Origin: Phragmites australis | Lineage: Eukaryota > Streptophyta > Magnoliopsida > Poales > Poaceae | Reading direction: 5' to 3' | Length of the DNA: 64,000 nt | Assembly: GCF_958298935.1 (NCBI RefSeq) | Contig: NC_084921.1 | Location: forward strand, 34,722,001 to 34,786,000 | Shown: one piece after another, positions 34,709 to 45,469 of the stretch | Layout of the letters: every line of letters begins with the position of its first letter | How positions within the stretch are numbered: position 1 is the first letter of the stretch | The notes under the pieces: model-generated | What the model was told of the DNA's origin: nothing | What the model saw: only the letters and a program-made list of their open reading frames with translations | Databases searched by the model: none | Translations under genes and position numbers: made by a program

Positions 34709-36602
34709 TGGAAATGCTCGTATGGATGAGCCCCGTAGAATTTCGGTCTGCGTCTGCCCCTGCGTGTGATGCGAGGACAGCTTAAGAGGCGATGGCTTCC
34801 AAAAGGAAACGTGGGACGGGCAACGTGCCGCCTTTTTAGCTCGCGCTGATTTCAAGAGCAGATGAGACAGCGAGGTCATGCGGGTGGCCCGTCGTCTCAG
34901 GTAACGTGGGAGCGAGCGCCGCGCGGTTTCGCCAATAATAGCTGCGGGTCGCGTAAGGAAATGGATGGTGGATGCAGCCGCTAGCTGGTCGTCAAGGACA
35001 TTGCTTCGGCGCTGATGTTTAGGGAAGGAGACGGTGCTGGAGGCCACCAAACCAGGCACTCCTGTCGTCGTGCGGTCAGTTGAATTGAACAGACTTTGAG
35101 ATTACAACATGCAACAAGATGACTGACTGGATGACGGATGAAACAGGAGAGCACGTATGGACGTATGAAATGTAGCGTGTGATCATCGTTACGCTTTAAT
35201 TACGGGAGATGCTTTATGTCTCAAATAGTGCTCCTAGATACTACTCCCTCCGTTCCTTTACCATCGATTTTGAGTTTCTTTACAATTATCTTATTTCGCC
35301 TACTAAACTAGTCTGTCTTTCTAAGTTTTGTAAGCCTATTTGTTTGAGTTTTTATTTTTAATTTTTTTTAAAAAATTATACTTTTAACTTGTCTGAAAAG
35401 CTGTTTTTAGAAATAGGCTACTGACTTTTACAATAAATTTTTGGCTTCTCAGCACATGCTTCTCAGAAAAACGTATCTCAGCGAGTTTCTCAGCTTTAAT
35501 TTATTTTCCTCAGAAACAGATTTTTGACTTCTCCAAAAATCACTTCTTCAGAACCCTGTTTGTTCTGACTTCTGACTTCTGATTTCTACTTAGTACCAAA
35601 AACAGAATAAAAACAGAAAACAAACAGAGCCGTAGTATCATTCTAAAATACAAACCCCGTGAGCTTGGTGATTTGCTCGTGAATACTCCTTTTCATAAGC
35701 TCCGTTCTGTCATCAAAGCACGTTTTGTGGCTTTGACTCTGGAAAGGATGCAAAGAGGATAGACTAATTTGCAATCGCGTGCCTGGTAAAATTGCGTGTG
35801 GGCGAATCAACTTGAATTTTTTTAGCAACAGTGAGATACCCCAAGTTTCCCTTTTTCGGCTTTTCCAATCACGTGCGTGGACAAGTCTCCGATCCCTGTC
35901 TTGCTCCCTCCGTGCTTCGAACTGAAAAAAGGATCAATCAACAAATTGAAACAAAAAATCCAATGAAAAAGAATGTTTCAAGTAAAAAAGTTCAAATTCG
36001 AAAAAAGTTTCCGTTTGAAAAAAGTTTCAAGTCAAAAGTTTCAACTTACGAAAAGTTTCAAGTCACAAGTTTAAATTTAAGAAAAGTTTCAATTCAATTT
36101 GGAAAAAAATCATGCCAAAAGTTACAATTCGAGATAAGTTTTAAGCCCAAATATAGAGAAGTTTCAAGTCATTCATCAAAATGTTTCGATTTCACCACAG
36201 AATAAATTACCAAAAAAACAAAACTAAATAAAAAGAAGAAAACTAGAATTTACCTTCCCTTTGCCGCTGGCGCACCTCCACCACTTCTCCGGCAAGGGTG
36301 GCACACAAGGCCAGCACCGGTGCATAGCTCACCCTCCAACCCCCTGTGCATGGCGGCAAGGGTGCCGCAGGGGCAATAAATAAGAATAAGTTAAGAATAA
36401 GTTTTACAAATTCTCTTATTAATTGAGGGAGAAAGAAAGATGCTAGATTATTATGTTGTAGTTTATTTTAGCAAAAAAGTTATGTTGTAGATTAATTGGA
36501 CCAGACCAACATCTTTAATCTAGCTGCCCAATTCGGCTAGTTATGACAATAGCATTTCTTAGAGTCAGGTATACTATTGGTGCAGGTGATTTATCTAACA
36601 GT
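34709..36602. other. Spacer with MITE-like fragments and low-complexity sequence
   Basis: At 35240 a CTCCCTCCGTTCC end resembles a Stowaway terminus, but no partner end is found. A MITE-like unit spans about 35330-35635, with AGCCTATTTGTTT against reversed GGCTCTGTTTGTTT. A minus-strand open frame at 34697-35059 has no recognised domain and overlaps repeat sequence. No gene is called. Confidence 0.45.
35940..36190. repeat. Low-complexity AAAAGTTTCAAGT repeat
   Basis: The phrase AAAAGTTTCAA and variants recurs at least seven times with irregular spacing of 20-40 bp. The lysine/phenylalanine/serine-rich frame across it follows from the repeat. Confidence 0.7.
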
Positions 36603-36603
36603 G

Positions 36604-36659
36604 GGACCTACGGCCTTCTGCTTAGGAAACAGACGCTCTATCCACTGAGCTACAGGCGA
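36604..36659 (-). tRNA. Truncated tRNA-Arg (CCU) sequence
   Basis: The minus strand reads CGCCTGTAGCTCAGTGGATA, then GAGCGTCTGTTTCCTAAGC and AGAAGGCCGTAGGT. This reproduces the 5' acceptor strand, the D arm with an A box (TAGCTCAGTGG), the anticodon arm with loop TTCCTAA (anticodon CCT at 36624-36626) and the variable loop of plant nuclear tRNA-Arg(CCU). The T arm and 3' acceptor strand are missing: after GTAGGT the sequence turns into CCCACTGTTAG with no B box. It is a tRNA pseudogene or tRNA-derived fragment, not a functional gene. Confidence 0.85.
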
Positions 36660-37735
36660 GTTGTTGTAAGTCTTACTAATATTATATAATTTTTAACATG
36701 CAGCGAAACGTATCAATAGCTTTTAGCTTGTCGAAAGTCTTCAGCTGGCACGAGAATGAATCAGATACTACCCCCAACCAAGTCAAAAGGCCCCATGGAT
36801 CCATCGCTTCAACCTCTGCTTCCACCACACCGCTTGTAACAAGCGCCGCCGACCAATCATGTCGCCGAACCCCCATCTCTACACCCCTCCCCTTCCACCA
36901 TCCACCGTCGTTCCCTGCCGTCGCCGTCTTGTTCTTATGGAGGCTAGACCGCGGCGTGCGTGTCCCGGTCGGCCAAGCTCGGAGCTTCTATAATTTGGGC
37001 AACCTAGAGTTGACGAAGTTTAGAGGGCTATATGACTTTTGGGGCTATCTTGGCCACGCCCGATTGATTGATCCGTCCATCGGTTCGAGCTGTCTTGACT
37101 TTTGAAGCCTTGTCCCGGAGGCAACTACTGTATTGGTGGTGACTTCTTCTCTAGAACGCTGGGAGGTGGCACTGCACTGGTACTAGCTTCTGTAGTAATC
37201 TGAATATCTGATCATTTCTTCCGCACATTGGAGAACTTGATCTATGATGACTGCCGCGATATCTTTTCAGTTGCTTTGCGGCAGAGCATAATGATCATAA
37301 CAAGCAGGCACTGTTGGTGAGTGACCCAAATTCGCAGAAGGATTATATGTAGGAGACACGGCGAGTTTCTGCAGCCTACACTTGTAAACCTCTGTGCTGG
37401 GACGAAAGAGCGAGGCAAATACATACGGCAGCCGGCTGACAGAAGGTTCTTCGTGCAAACCTCGGTCCCTGACAACACGGAGTGACGATGAGCATCAAGA
37501 GGTAGATGATTCATCGTAGCTCTCGGACACAAGATCAGAAAGATGTACACACTTTGCTGTGGTACGCGTGGGGACACCGCGTGGAAATGACCGAGCAAGA
37601 GAGTGTGCCAACTTTTAGCAGCAACGTTCAGTGAAATAACCAATATTGAGAACATTGTGGCAAATCTTCTTCTGTGCTCACAGGTCCTGTACTCACTTCT
37701 CAGTACCCACAATTCAAGCAGGCCCTAATAAGTTG
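36660..37735. other. Spacer before the MULE
   Basis: Two moderate open frames, 36698-37105 plus and 37242-37712 minus, have no recognised domain, and their composition does not stand out. No gene is called. Confidence 0.4.
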
Positions 37736-37990
37736 GGCCTTTTATTTTTATATTTTTTCGAGTTTAAATTTAAATAAATAGATTCTCGGCGAAAAGATTT
37801 GTAAAAGTAGGCGCCCACTGCCTTCTCAGAGGGCTGCAGCCCACTCAGAGGGTGGGTACGGGTGCTAACCGTCCCCTGAGAGGGCGGTAAGCCTTCCCGC
37901 CCGGGCCCCACAGCCTACCGCCCCCTGAGGGGGCGGGTAGAGCTCCTTACCGCCCTCTCAGGGGGCGGTAAGGGCTCCTCCCGCCCGCCG
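37736..37990. repeat. Left terminal inverted repeat of the MULE
   Basis: The AT-rich outer 60 bp are followed by a GC-rich section with at least three 19-bp hairpins of the CCGCCCTCT/AGAGGGCGG type (37869-37887, 37918-37936, 37950-37968). It matches the right repeat in inverted orientation with modest divergence. Confidence 0.9.
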
Positions 37991-38020
37991 CCCCGCGCCG
38001 CCCCCCCGCGCCCTGGAGTC

Positions 38021-38027
38021 TATAAAA
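38021..38027 (+). promoter_or_regulatory. TATA box for the MULE transposase
   Basis: TATAAAA lies just inside the left inverted repeat, followed by a purine-rich leader (38040-38115) and an AT-rich intron-like stretch before the first exon near 38550. MULE transposase promoters commonly lie in or beside the terminal repeat. Confidence 0.6.
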
Positions 38028-38553
38028 ACCCCGAAAAATAGAGAAAAAATCATAAAATTCGGAAAAAAAGAAAAGTTGAGAAGAGAAAGGAGAAGAGAGG
38101 AGAGGAGAGGGGAGAAAGAGAGATCGGCGAAGCCCTGCTGCATTTGGGCTACGGATTTGGAAAAAAAAATTCAGATCAATCTTTTTATCCTTTTTATTGT
38201 TGTTAATTAGTGCAGTAGTAGTATATGACATAGATTTTAGATAGTTAGATCTAGGGTTTAGAAAATTTAAAAATTTAGTTAGAAAATTGCACGATAATAG
38301 TTGAATATAGAATATTATTTTTAGTACATTATTTTCAATTTGTTACCTGTAGTATATTATTTGTAGTATATTATTTTCAGTATATTGTTTGTAGTATATA
38401 GTTTATAGTATATTACTTGTACATGCAGACGTATGAGTCAACAGTAGATGATAATTTACGAACCTAGGGTAGCATTTAAAAACTATTTTATCCGATAATC
38501 AGAAATATAGTTTGTTGTCTTAACATGTGTTATGTTTGCGGGTGTTTCTAGGA

Positions 38554-41171
38554 ATGGGAGATAAATTAATTTTTCAGATATATTATGGTGAGGGTGAAAT
38601 TATGTACGGTACCAACGGTGTAGATCTCTCTGGATTTCGCCATGTTATGAAGGGGCTTAGTAAGGCTAATGAGAGGACTATTGTGGGGGTGTGCAAATGG
38701 CTCATGCGGTTTTTCCAACTGGATCCGCAGCAATATGAGCTGAAGTTGAAAGGTGTTCTGAGCCGTGCTAGTCATGGATACTTTGGTGAGCTTGTTCCCA
38801 TCGAAGCCACATCAACTTGGATGCAGTATGTAGATATATGCTGTGAACGTGGCATGCCGCTTGTTTTATTAGCTGCGGCGTACCTGAAAGATCAAAATGA
38901 GGTGAACTCTGAAGAAGCAGTAGCAGGACCAAGTGAGGCAGTGGAAGATGAGTCAGAGGCGGCTAATGTAGGGTCCAGAGAGTAGGTTGGTGATGTTCCA
39001 GACCTGGAGGCGATGGGTGTAGCTGATGAAGGGGAGCACATCCCTAGCATCATTGAAGATATGGATTTGGAGGATGAAGAGTTGGAGGAAGGCCTTGCCG
39101 ATGGGGATTCTTCTGATGAGGAGGGTAATGCTGCAGTTCCTGCGGAGTGGCGGGATCAAGAATTTTCGAAGTTGGTGGTTAGCGAGGCTGAGCAGACACC
39201 GTGGCCATACCATGAGAATGAGGTGTCACAGGGTGCTATGTACCCTACAAAAGAGGCAGTTATTGATGCTGTGAAATTCTGGTCGTTGTCTCTTCGTAGG
39301 CAATTCAAGGTTGTTAAATCAAGTAAAAGAGCGTACGATGTGAAGTGCTTGGTTCCTGAGTGCCCTTGGCGGGTGCACGCATTTAGAGGGAAATGGGCAG
39401 ACTACTGGCAATGCTCAATAGTTAAGGAACATAATTGTCATATTGAGGAAATAGAGTTCGCTCATCGGAACCTGTCTTCTGCTTTCATTGCAAATGTTAT
39501 GTACGGAGAGATTGTGGACAACCTAAGGTATGAGCCACGATCAATAATCCGTGCTATTGAGCAAAGGTTCCAGTACACAATAAATTATGCGAAGGCATGG
39601 AGGGCGAAACAAAAGGCTATTGAGATGAGGTTCGGTACGTATGAAGATTCGTATCACAATGTACCTCGTCAATTAGCCACAATTTGTGCAAGAAATCTAG
39701 GCAGCTACTATGATATCAAGCATTACCCCTCTACTGATGTGGAGTACAGCGGAAAAAGAGTGTTGCAGCGTGCTTTCTTTGCATTCGGTGCAACTATCAA
39801 AGCATTTAGATATTGCCGACCCATCATATGCCTAGATGGAACATTCCTAACTGAGAAGTACAAAGGGCAGATATTGTCTGCAATAGGGGTCGACGGTAAC
39901 AACCAAGTGCTGCCACTAGGGTTTGCGTTCGTGGAGAGTGAGAATGGGGACAGCTGGTATTGGTTCCTAGAGCGGGTGAAGCATGCAATTGTTCTTGACC
40001 GACCAGCTGTGTGTCTCATTCATGATAGACATGCAGGATTGTTGCAGGCTTTGTTGGATATGCAACACGGTAGCGTGCGACGGGGTGTACCAGTACAGTG
40101 GCCAGATCTCAAAAGCAGGTGGTGCATGCGCCATATGGGTGCGAACTTCTACAGACAGTTTAAAAACAAAGAGTTAATGAAGCTCTTCAAGAAGTTGTGC
40201 AGTCAGAACCAACAACGTAAGTTCAATGCATTATGGGCAAGACTTGATGAACTGACTCTTAAACAAACTGCGGAGGCCGCACCTAACCGTGAGGAACCAA
40301 TAGCTCTCGGTCGGCTCCCAACCGATACTCCGCAGATTGTACGGAGATCTGGCTCATCTATTAGGAGCTTTTCACAGTGGATACGCAATAAGCCCAATGA
40401 AAAATGGGCTCTGCTGTACGACAGTGGTGGTGCCAGGTATGGAGTAATGACTACAAACCTTGCAGAGGTTTATAACTGGGTCATGAGAGGAATGAGGTCC
40501 CTACCACTAGTTGAAATTGTAGAAGGCATTTTGCATGGCACCTGCAAGTACTTCATTGATCGGTTTGCAGCTGCTAAGGTTGTAATGGAGGACAATCGTA
40601 TGCTTTATGGCCGGATGCTATGTGAGTACATGGAGAAGGCAAATAGGAAGGCCCACATGCATCGCGCAAATCAAGAGGGCATAGCAGAGCACAGGTTCAA
40701 TGTCCTGTGTCGGGATAAGGGTCGGAAGGGGGGGGGGGTAGACGTGAGCGGCATGTTCAAGAGTGTGTGCTAAGGACTGGGACGTGCATATGTAGTTGTC
40801 AGAAGCCACAATTACTCCACAAACCTTGTACACATGTCATAGCTGCGTGCGCGGAGCACCATATGCTTCCAAGGCAATATGTGTCACAATATTTCATGAA
40901 AGATCAAGTACTGAACACCTGGAACCAGGAGCTGTATGGTTACGGCATTGTTGACACTTTTACAAGTAACCCAGGGCCTTCAAGAATATATGTGCCTGAT
41001 TTGGGAAAGATGAAGAATGCACCAAGCCGAAGACAATCTCGGCGGATTCGTAACGATATGGATGAATTCGAGGCTGGCCCTAGGATGCAGCGATGCAGTC
41101 AGTGCAATGAAGTAGGTCACACTTACAAATATTGTCCCAAAAGTGTAGGCGGTGATGCACCTGTTGTGTAG
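38554..41171 (+). CDS. mudrA-like: MURA-type transposase, nearly intact
   Basis: The protein starts MGDKLIFQIYYGEGEIMYG. The N-terminal domain ends near 38985 and is followed by an acidic stretch. A MuDR-type N-terminal domain has YPTKEAVIDAVKFW and the zinc-ligand pattern KCLVPECPW...CSIVKEHNCH (39244-39450). The DDE core follows: CLDGTFLTEKYKGQ (first Asp, about 39829), LIHDRHAGLLQ (second Asp, about 40015) and TTNLAEVYNW (Glu, about 40450). The SWIM zinc finger CSCQ...CTHV lies at about 40795-40840, and a CCHC knuckle CSQCNEVGHTYKYC at 41097-41138. Two lesions are visible: an in-frame TAG at 38983-38985, and a frame change at a ten-G run (about 40729-40738), after which the SWIM part reads in another frame. 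The latter is exactly where a sequencing or assembly error is likely. It would act on the element's own ends in the nucleus. Confidence 0.9.
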
Positions 41172-41296
41172 GTCAGCTAGTTTTGTACTTTGTATTAATA
41201 TGTGTTAATTTCGCGTACGGTTAATTTGCATTCGAAGTTTGTTGTTCTTGTATTTATTTCTCAATGTACTAATGTACATGTCTTTCAAATGCAGAG

Positions 41297-44205
41297 ATGG
41301 CTCAGCCTTCGACCCCAGAGCTTTTGGACCCTGCTGTGGACAAGAAGCATCGCAGCTTCTTATCCGCCGAGCACCAGACGGACCTAGGAGTGTTTCGCCC
41401 ACGAGGCCCTGGAGAGCTGCTGACGGTAGACGAGCGCTGGACCCACAGGTACTTAGAAAAGCTGATGGTGTTACATATCATTTCGCTGTTGTTGTTACAT
41501 ATTATTGATGTACTGCAATACTTATAGGTTGGGCGCGGCCGGACTCCTACCGCTTTGCCGGTTGGTCGAGGCCCGAACGACGGAGGACCCCGAGGTTGCG
41601 GCCCGTCGTTTCTACTTCGATCGGTCACTGATAGCAGCACTGGTCGACCGTTGGAGGCCGGAGACACATACGTTCCACATACCGTGCGGAGAGATGACCC
41701 CGACCCTGCAGGACGTCTCTTACCTCTTAGGCCTTCCTTGCGCGGGAGCTGCGGTTGGGGTGATCGATATGCAGGCTAACTGGATGAACGACATGCATCA
41801 GCGATTTGGGCCGGTGGAGCGAAAGGAGGATGCACCCCCGTACGTGCCTGAGTTCTTAGCCGATGCACGAGGGCCAACGAAGAAGTGGATCCTACAGTTC
41901 CAGGTATGGTAACATGCAACCTATCGATTTCTAACAAATTATGTCGTAATGATTATTTCTGACACCAGTCATATATGCAGCCGACGTACATCCACCCACA
42001 AGCCAACGCATACGCGGTCTCGAGACATTTGGAGGCCTACCTCCTTTGGTTGTTTGGGTGGGTGATGTTCACTAGTGGCCAAGGCCACCTGGTTACGAGG
42101 ACCCTTGTGCCGTACGCCCGGTCGATAGCGGACGCGCATGCAGAGGATGTACCGCAGTTCAGCTGGGCATCAGCTGTTCTTGCTGCGACGTATCGGGCGC
42201 TCTGCGACACATGCATGAAGAAGGAGGCACTAGCCACTTTTGCCGGGTGTCCACTTCTTCTTCAGCTATGGTCGTACGAGCATTTCGCCATAGGTAGGCC
42301 GGTGGCGGATCGCTCCCCGTACCCAGAGGAGTGGTACGACGAGATGGAAGAGAACGCGCCGACAATGGCCTCGCTGTGGTGTCGTCGACGGGTACGTAAT
42401 TTACATTAACAGCTTCGTTCGTACTATGTTGCTCTCTAAATATCTGTATTGATGTTTGTCACTCAGCCACACTGGGCCCACGAGCAGCCTCGCAGCGCGT
42501 ACGAGCATTTTCGTACCCAGTTTGACAGGCTACGTCCAAACGATGTGGTATGTTAGCCATACAACGTTCGGGCCGTTCATACACGTGCAGGGTCGGGATT
42601 GTCACCCTTGTGCACCCGTGACGAGGAGTACTGGCTCACCAAGGCGCCCCTTGTCTTCGACATCTACGTCGAAGAGTACTCACCGCAGCGCGTCATGCGG
42701 CAGTTTGGCCGTCACCAGGCATTCCCCCTCGTCCCCATCCGTACAGTCCCCTTGCACGTCCACAGGTACATTTGATAAATTTTAGTTTGAGCAACCTTCG
42801 TTTAGTTTGCCTTACATTTACCATGGTTTCAATGCAGGTACACGCGGAAAGGCCAGCCAGCTGGCCACCTCTGGGCGGACCGCTTGGCCCCTTACGTGGC
42901 AACATGGGCCCAAGCGCTACAGGACGTCGTTGATGAGGCGCGTCCCCACACCGAGGGAAACTTTAGGGAGTACCTACGGTGGTATGTACCTCGTACGCGG
43001 ACTCGTGTCACCTACACCCCTGATGATGTCCGGGGCCACATCGCATCGACAACGGAGACATACCCGGTGCATTGGGACGAGGACGCCGCTTTAGCAGTAA
43101 GTAATTTTCTGAAGTCCGTACTACATATTGAATGAACATAACCGTATACTTTAATTGTTTACTATTGTTCGTATCCGCAGACAGATATAATTTATGATGT
43201 AAATAGGGATGCAGCTGCTGCCATGGACCGTGTCCGGCAAGGGCATCACCTAAGTGCGTCGGATGTTACGAGCTTCATTAGACGGGTTTTCGAAAAGACG
43301 ACGCGCGCCCTGAAACTCACCTCCTGCCGATCTACCACAGATGCAGCAGGGCCGCCTCCCAGGACGAGTGGTGCACACGCCGAGTCGTCTCGGCCGTCAG
43401 ACGTGCACCGACGTTCTTCAGTGTCGGCACCCACACGACCCCTCCTATCACGTCTTGGAGGGTCCGAGAAACATGGTACGAATTATTTTTTTCAAAATTA
43501 TTGATCAATATCCTGTACTTATTGTTATTAAACATTCATTAGGTCCGTCTACATAAGTCTTGACGCAGCCTCGCAGATTGAGCCCTGTACGTCCACAGTC
43601 AGGTACTCCGGGAACCCTTCTTCCTAATTTCTAGTACTTTCAGCTAAATAAGTTAGAACTGTGTTCAGGTTACTTCGGTGATGAGGCCGGTCCGTCTTCG
43701 GCGGCCCCACACCCTACCCCCCCCCCCCCCGCAACGTACTACGGCACGTCAGCGTGGCCTTCTTCTGCTGCACCGTCGTACCACGCAGGTACAATTATAC
43801 ATTTTTTACTACTACTTTCAATACCATATTGTTCGTATCTAACGTGATTATTTGTTCACGGGCCCCTCCAGCCAGTACACATGGACGCCTGCCGAGCCTT
43901 CACAGTCCTCCTACCCTAGTCAGGAGGATGAGGCTGGCCCCGACACCGCATACGACATCGTCCGTGACTTCTTCGGGGGCACACCTGACTACGACGTCCT
44001 TCAGCGGTCCCAGGTTTCCAGTGCACCGCTTCGGACCCAGCCCACGCATGACGAGCCCTCGACACCGGTGGTCCCTACTAGGCCTAGCAGACACGTCGGC
44101 CCACCTGACCCCCTCACCTACTCTAGGGGTCACGTGAGGGTTAACCAGCGGCATCGGGACCACGATGGGGCGCACGGACGACGGCAACGAGGGAGGCATG
44201 AGTAG
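41297..44205 (+). CDS. Plant mobile domain (PMD) protein carried by the MULE
   Basis: A multi-exon gene downstream of MURA in the same orientation. Good splice junctions give exons at 41297-41448, 41528-41903, about 41981-42391, 42467-42765, 42838-43096 and 43181-43475, with phases that agree between most of them; later exons reach a Pro/Ser-rich tail ending at 44205. The translation shows typical PMD (PF10536) features: LVDRWRPETHTFHIPCGEMT, then PTLQDVSYLLGLPC, then SRHLEAYLLWLFGWVMF, then EYWLTKAPLVFDIYVEEY and QRVMRQFGRHQ. PMD proteins include Arabidopsis MAIN/MAIL1, involved in silencing and genome stability, and many transposon-borne relatives. One in-frame TAG lies at 42554-42556, before PYN, so this copy is probably defective. 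A role in the element's life cycle is inference. Confidence 0.82.
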
Positions 44206-44840
44206 CATTTTACATTTTTTGTAACTAACATATGCGTATTCGCTTCGTGATGTGCTCATATGTATTAAGACACGTTCACTTTGTATGGTCGACTTAGCAT
44301 TTCGTAAATGCATTTCATATTCAGACACGCTCAATGAACAAGTGACCACACCACTAAACTTTAACCATGACTTGACAACACAATGTGACAACACTACCCA
44401 GCTTTTTCAAATCAGTAAATGACAACACGGGTACCAATAAACGTGGAATCTCTGACCATGGGCAACGACAAAACTGTCCTATTCTTCAAGATGGAATCCG
44501 ATGCTCCTCCCGCCAGCTACGCCCATGCCCTAATTCCTTTCTTTAAGAGCGAATCCAATGCTCCTACCTCCCCCAACTATAAGTAGCCAAACCTTCTTAC
44601 GGAGAAGCATCGCTCATTTCTCATATCTCTCAAGTGCAATATCTTCCTCAGCTCCATCGAGCCCACCAAAGAAACATTGGAGGACTACTGTACCTGAAGG
44701 TCTCGAACCACCAATATATTAATTTCCTTACACCCCTTCTTTTTTTTCCTTCAATTAAAAAATAATATATTTTTATAGGATAAAAAAATAATATATTTTT
44801 ATAGGATTTTTTTATTGAAAAAAATTATTTTTACATGAAA
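44206..44840. other. 3' region inside the MULE
   Basis: No coding gene. A TATAAGTAG motif at about 44578-44586, followed by a CT-rich stretch, could be a promoter pointing toward the right end. A 26-bp AT-rich direct repeat lies at 44757-44812. Confidence 0.4.
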
Positions 44841-45110
44841 AAAGCCCCTAACCGCCCTCTCAGAGGGCGGCTAGGGGCTAACCGCCCCCCCAGGGCCTAA
44901 CCGCCCCCTGAGAGGGCGGTTAGCCCCTCTTGCCGCCCTCTGAGGGGGCGGTTAGGCCTACCGCCCTCTCAGGGGGCGGTTAGCACCCGTACCCGCCCTC
45001 TGGGAGGGCTGCAGCCCTCTGAGAGGGCGGTGGGCGCCTACTTTTGCAAATCTTTTCGCCGAGAATCTATTTATTTAAATTTAAACTCGAAAAAATATAA
45101 AAATAAAAAA
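44841..45110. repeat. Right terminal inverted repeat of the MULE
   Basis: Inverted counterpart of 37736-37990. It carries at least four 19-bp hairpins (44852-44870, 44901-44919, 44933-44951, 44961-44979) plus a fifth less regular one near 44992-45030, then the AT-rich outer section ending at AAAAATAAAAAAA. Confidence 0.9.
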
Positions 45111-45217
45111 ACTCTCACATAGAAGCTAGGCGGGCAAAACTTCATGCGATAAAAAAGCAAAAAAAAAAAGAGCTCCATCCAAGGTATTGCTCATCATGCA
45201 ACCCCATTTAAGTTAAT

Positions 45218-45424
45218 TGTTAGCCAACAGTAATCAGTGCCTGAGTCATAAGGATGACCGCACATTGCTTGTACCGATTCCTACCGCATTCCCATGTATT
45301 CAACTGAGATATATGTAACTGCTAGCTAGTTTGTTAGATTAGTTAGCTATCCTCAGCCCTGTATGTGTATAAATATCTCAGTGATCAATACAATAAATGT
45401 GTTGCATCTAGTCAACCTCTTACA
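45218..45424 (+). repeat. 5' LTR of the Copia element
   Basis: About 207 bp, TG...CA, with a TATAAATA promoter motif at 45368-45375. It is similar to 49438-49639, with enough differences and small indels to suggest an old insertion. Confidence 0.92.
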
Positions 45425-45469
45425 TGGTATTAGTGAACCATTGATCCTGGTCTTCCGTGGCATCCTCCT

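Larger units (their letters stand above)
37736..45110 (+). mobile_element. Mutator-like element (MULE) carrying MURA and a PMD gene
   Basis: Long inverted repeats bound the element: GTTTAAATTTAAATAAATAG followed by ATTCTCGGCGAAAAGATTTG and AAAGTAGGCGCCCAC at the left (37760-37835) recur reversed at the right (45020-45090). They continue inward as GC-rich palindrome arrays for about 250 bp in all. The outermost bases are TTTTATTTTTATATTTT. A clear 9-bp target duplication was not found, so both outer limits are good to about 10 bases. Inside, on the plus strand, lie a TATA box, a MURA transposase (38554-41171) and a plant mobile domain gene (41297-44205). Size 7.4 kb. Confidence 0.9.

Noticed and set aside
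34697..35059. 120-codon minus-strand frame
   Set aside because: Overlaps the end of a MITE and has no recognised domain.
36698..37105. 135-codon plus-strand frame
   Set aside because: No domain, no splice or promoter context, ordinary chance length for this composition.
37242..37712. 156-codon minus-strand frame
   Set aside because: Residue composition looks random and no family is recognised.
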